Assembly (NCBI GenBank): GCA_025345505.1
Contig: JANVCC010000056.1
Span: 2,581,865-2,645,864, forward strand
DNA from: Todiramphus chloris collaris
Taxonomy: Eukaryota > Chordata > Aves > Coraciiformes > Alcedinidae
Length of the DNA stretch: 64,000 bases
Direction of reading: 5' to 3'
Each line of letters opens with the position of its first letter. The first letter of the stretch is position 1. A program made the position numbers and the translations under genes. Positions 60,791-64,000 of this stretch are shown piece by piece. The notes beneath the pieces are model-generated. The model did not search any database. It had not been told where the DNA came from and worked only from the letters and a program-made list of their open reading frames with translations.

Positions 60791-63700
60791 ACACAGGACA
60801 ATGCTTTCCATTTTGCAAGTTAAGCACAGTGGGAAAGGGAATGACCCAAATGTCAGGATATCTACAGGATTTCAGTGACAAGAATATTTCATAAAACACC
60901 CCCAAGGAAAAACAAAATTAAGAGTCGTACTTCCTCATAAGGAGGAATTCCTGCACTGCATGGAAAGCTAGAAAGGAGATTTTTCCAAACACCCCAATGT
61001 TCAGCCTAGCTTTGGCTCCTGGACAAGTCACACACACAGGCAAGCTAAGGTTACCCTGCCAGCTGAAAGAATCTGAAGTGCAAAAACTTCACTGAAAATG
61101 ATAGGCAGCAGCTGCACAGCCCAGCGCCTGCCTGGCCACACTGCAGACAAGAGCCCCATCTGCTGGGAAACACCAGACAGCCATAAATAAATAAATTAGC
61201 CACTACTTGGATGGCCTGAAGAAAGCTTTGACAAAACATTTTAGGAATAAACATTGAAATTCGGCTTTTCACTACATCCTCAGACTTCTATAAGCAAGTG
61301 AATTTTAGTTACTGGTGATCTGCTGATTGCTTACAAACAGCAAGCAGAACTGACCAATATCATTAAAACAGTCAAATCTTGAACAGCAGGATTTTTGAAA
61401 AGCAAGAGGCACAGACCTTATTACTGAAATGGAGTGGGCATTCCTGTCGCAGCCCAAAACAATCCTCTTGAGAGACTTAAAGAAGGAGCATGTTCTACTT
61501 GTTCAATTCTCTTGGCAAACACAGCTTTCTCATACCCCCAAAGATACTCATTTTTTGGAGAATCTGAGCACATCTTTCAGTACATATCACTGCCAGAGTC
61601 TGGCACAGACTTGTTCTGGGCCACACCAAAAGTAAAGTGCAACTCCAATGGCCATGTATTTCTTTTACAAAAACATGAAAGAACCTGTTCTATGGAGAAT
61701 AATCCAAGTGCCAAATTGCTGGTGAGAAAGATGATGCTCTCAAGGTAATGCTGAGTTACCAGCAGCCGATTTTAAAATATCAGGTTAATTTATGGTTTAA
61801 GACCCACCCTAGAAAGCTTAATGCTTAAGTCAGTGAAAGATCCACACGTCTTAAGAGCGAGAGGTATATGCTCACTCCATGTATAACATCAATTGCACCA
61901 GACGTCCTGTTGATACCTCTACAAAATTGACACAGGTCTCCACAGAGAGCTAGAAAACCTAAAATCTCTCAGCAAAACCAAAAATATATAAATCTGGCTT
62001 GCATGTGAACATGAAGCAAGAGACTTCATCCTTACACACAGTTTGCAAGAAACATACTTGAGTTCCCTCCTCAGCTTAAAGCGCTGCCAGCATGGAAGCA
62101 ATATTTCTGGTTGGAAGAGACCTTCAAGATCACCAAGAAATGAAGATGGTCTCATCAACAATCCTGCTTCCTTCCTAAAACACTGTCCATCACCTGTGAG
62201 GGAGTCAGCTTAAACAGTTGCTATCTGCATTGGCCTGCCCAGAGCACAGCCTCCTCTTTGTGCTGGCCCAACTATCCACGTGGCTAAAGGCCAAATCAGA
62301 GTGGGAAGGGGGATCTGCTCACAAAATAACTTGGCACAAACTGGTTACTTTTCAGCCAGAACTGTGTGCCTCAGACCAAACTGCCAGGCAGCTAAGCAAG
62401 CAGCTTCACCAGCAAAGCAGACAGGGACATGCAGAAATGAGTGGCTGTTTACGCCAGCTTAAACGCTGCCACAGCTGGATGTCCAACTGCAGCAGAACTC
62501 CAGATATGGCTGAAAATAAAACATACCTATCCTTAAAGGAGAGCGAGCCCTTTCCCCCAAAACCAACATAACATGCCCCCACCAATAACCTGGCTTGAGG
62601 TGCTTGTTTCAACACAATGACATTCTGATTGAGCTCACTTGAAAAGGGAGATTTTACCATGTTGCCAGAAACCAAGAGGTGGAGAGTAGCCCTCAAGAGT
62701 ATTTTTCAACTATTCACCTCTCTCATACCCTGAAGTCCTAAAATCTTGAAAGGGAAATGAAAGCAGTCAGAAATTAGTTTCATGAAGCTGTAACTGTTAT
62801 TAATGCTTGAATTCTGGTGAAAAAAAAAAATCTTTAAAAGTTCACCTTCTGCAGCCTCTTGCTTTGTACTTGGACAAGTATTCAAAAAGGAGGGGAAATA
62901 ATTTAGAAGAATAAAAGAGAAGAATGTAATTTTAATGTGTCAAAACAGGTACTTAGCAGTACGAGAAAGTAGCTTTAACTTATTTAAAAAAAACCCCACA
63001 ACAAAAAAACCCAAACAACACACCAGACTCGGTTTTATACTGACAAGCTCTCTTTGAAAGGAAATTGTGGCACTACTCCAGATTCACGTTTGCTTTTGGT
63101 GTCCCTGTGCCACCTTCACACTGACTCCATGCCTGCTTGCATCATCTGCGAGCTTGCAACAGCTCAGATGTCAAAATTTTGAGGTTTGTATGAAAAACAT
63201 GCTGACAAAAAGATAACTTGCTTCCAGATGTACCACTTGATCGGATCACTCACATCAGCTGCTAGCAAGTATTTGAGAACAATTTAATTAAAAATCAGAG
63301 AGACTGAGATAATGAATTACTCAAGAAGCCAAGCTGAGATCATTCTATCTCAGACAGTTTTTTAAACTAAGAATTTTTCTGGTAGGAAGGGTCTATTCAA
63401 GATACAGCAGCTACGGATAAAAGTTGGAAGACAATATGATGCTTGGTGCTGTTAGTGACAGCTGAAGAATTACTGCACATCACTGTATTTTGGAAACACC
63501 AGGAACGGACCATAGTTGTTCATGGTCAAAAACAGTTGCAACATGTCGTTTTTCTAAAAATCATATAAGTAATAGCATACTGGGGTTTTGTTCAACATAT
63601 TTGGATTTCTATTAACATAAATCAATGTGAGAAACAACAGCGCTGGGTTAAGGTCACGTATTAATTCTACCCAAGGTTTTGAAAATGATTCACACCCACT

Positions 63701-64000
63701 ATTTTCTCTCACTAGCACACTTGGAGCACTACCACTGCTACCAATGTCAGCATCTGTTTGGTGACACTGATACAGCAACACCCTCAAAAAGACTCACAAA
63801 TTTTGTGGAGGCAGTTTTCAGTCACAAGTTTACTTTGAACAGCCAGAATAAAATCCGAGTGAGAAAAATCACTGTCTGCCCTTCAAGTATTTCCCCTGAG
63901 GCTGCTCTACTTTTTTACAGCCTCAATGGTTTCTTGGCAAGCAAAGTAACAAACATATCATGAAGTCACAGAAGCAAAGCTTCTCTCACTGAACTTGAGC
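60791..64000. other. RPP30: RPP30 upstream intron, remainder to window edge
   Basis: No exon was recognised. Apart from the small CR1 scrap near 62109 and an A/C-rich tract at 62983-63023 the sequence appears unique. The next RPP30 exon should lie beyond the edge on the minus strand. Confidence 0.55.
62109..62140 (-). mobile_element. Probable CR1 3'-end scrap
   Basis: The stretch containing GGTTGGAAGAGACCTTCAAG closely resembles the inverted CR1 3'UTR, but only about 26 bp align and no terminal octamer is visible. It may be a remnant of an old insertion. A chance match is possible but unlikely at this length. Confidence 0.5.

Noticed and set aside
57774-64000. Search for the first five RPP30 coding exons on the minus strand
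   Set aside because: No stretch encodes the expected peptides; they most likely lie outside the window.

Overview
This is a vertebrate nuclear genome window, most likely avian. It has long intron-rich, AT-rich, CpG-poor DNA with few interspersed repeats, and every repeat I could identify is a CR1-type LINE, the dominant retrotransposon of birds and other sauropsids. A crocodilian or turtle cannot be excluded from sequence alone. Two genes can be read with confidence, in convergent (tail-to-tail) orientation. This is the order I recall for human 10q23, so the block appears syntenic.

Positions 1 to about 36,900 are upstream flank of ANKRD1. I found no protein-coding exon there. The region holds unique AT-rich DNA, homopolymers, A/C-rich or T/G-rich low-complexity tracts and one old, internally deleted CR1 (about 31,680-32,400, + strand). 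Some stretches might be distal regulatory DNA, for example an island of homeodomain-like motifs and retained CpGs near 27,270-27,430.

Positions 36,900-45,515 hold ANKRD1 (CARP) on the + strand: a TATA promoter, a cluster of TEAD/M-CAT motifs and nine coding exons that join without a frame break into 319 residues. Exons 5-8 each encode exactly one 33-residue ankyrin repeat in phase 0. The 3'UTR carries a dense AU-rich element and an ATTAAA polyadenylation hexamer. Intron 3 is only 90 bp, in frame and free of stops.

Positions 48,180-57,773 hold the last six coding exons of RPP30 on the - strand. This is the Rpp30 protein subunit of RNase P and RNase MRP. The exons encode 154 residues, the C-terminal half, and include 30-bp and 38-bp micro-exons. 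The upstream exons are not visible and must lie beyond the right edge, so 57,774-64,000 is RPP30 intron. That intron carries a sense-oriented, frame-broken CR1 with recognisable reverse transcriptase motifs (59,368 to about 60,790) and a small CR1 3' scrap near 62,109.

The two genes have unrelated jobs: stress-induced sarcomere and nuclear signalling for ANKRD1, housekeeping tRNA and rRNA processing for RPP30. They share only the roughly 2.7 kb between their 3' ends. I see no convincing new multi-gene system. The best leads are the in-frame ANKRD1 intron, the TEAD motif cluster and the AU-rich 3'UTR.
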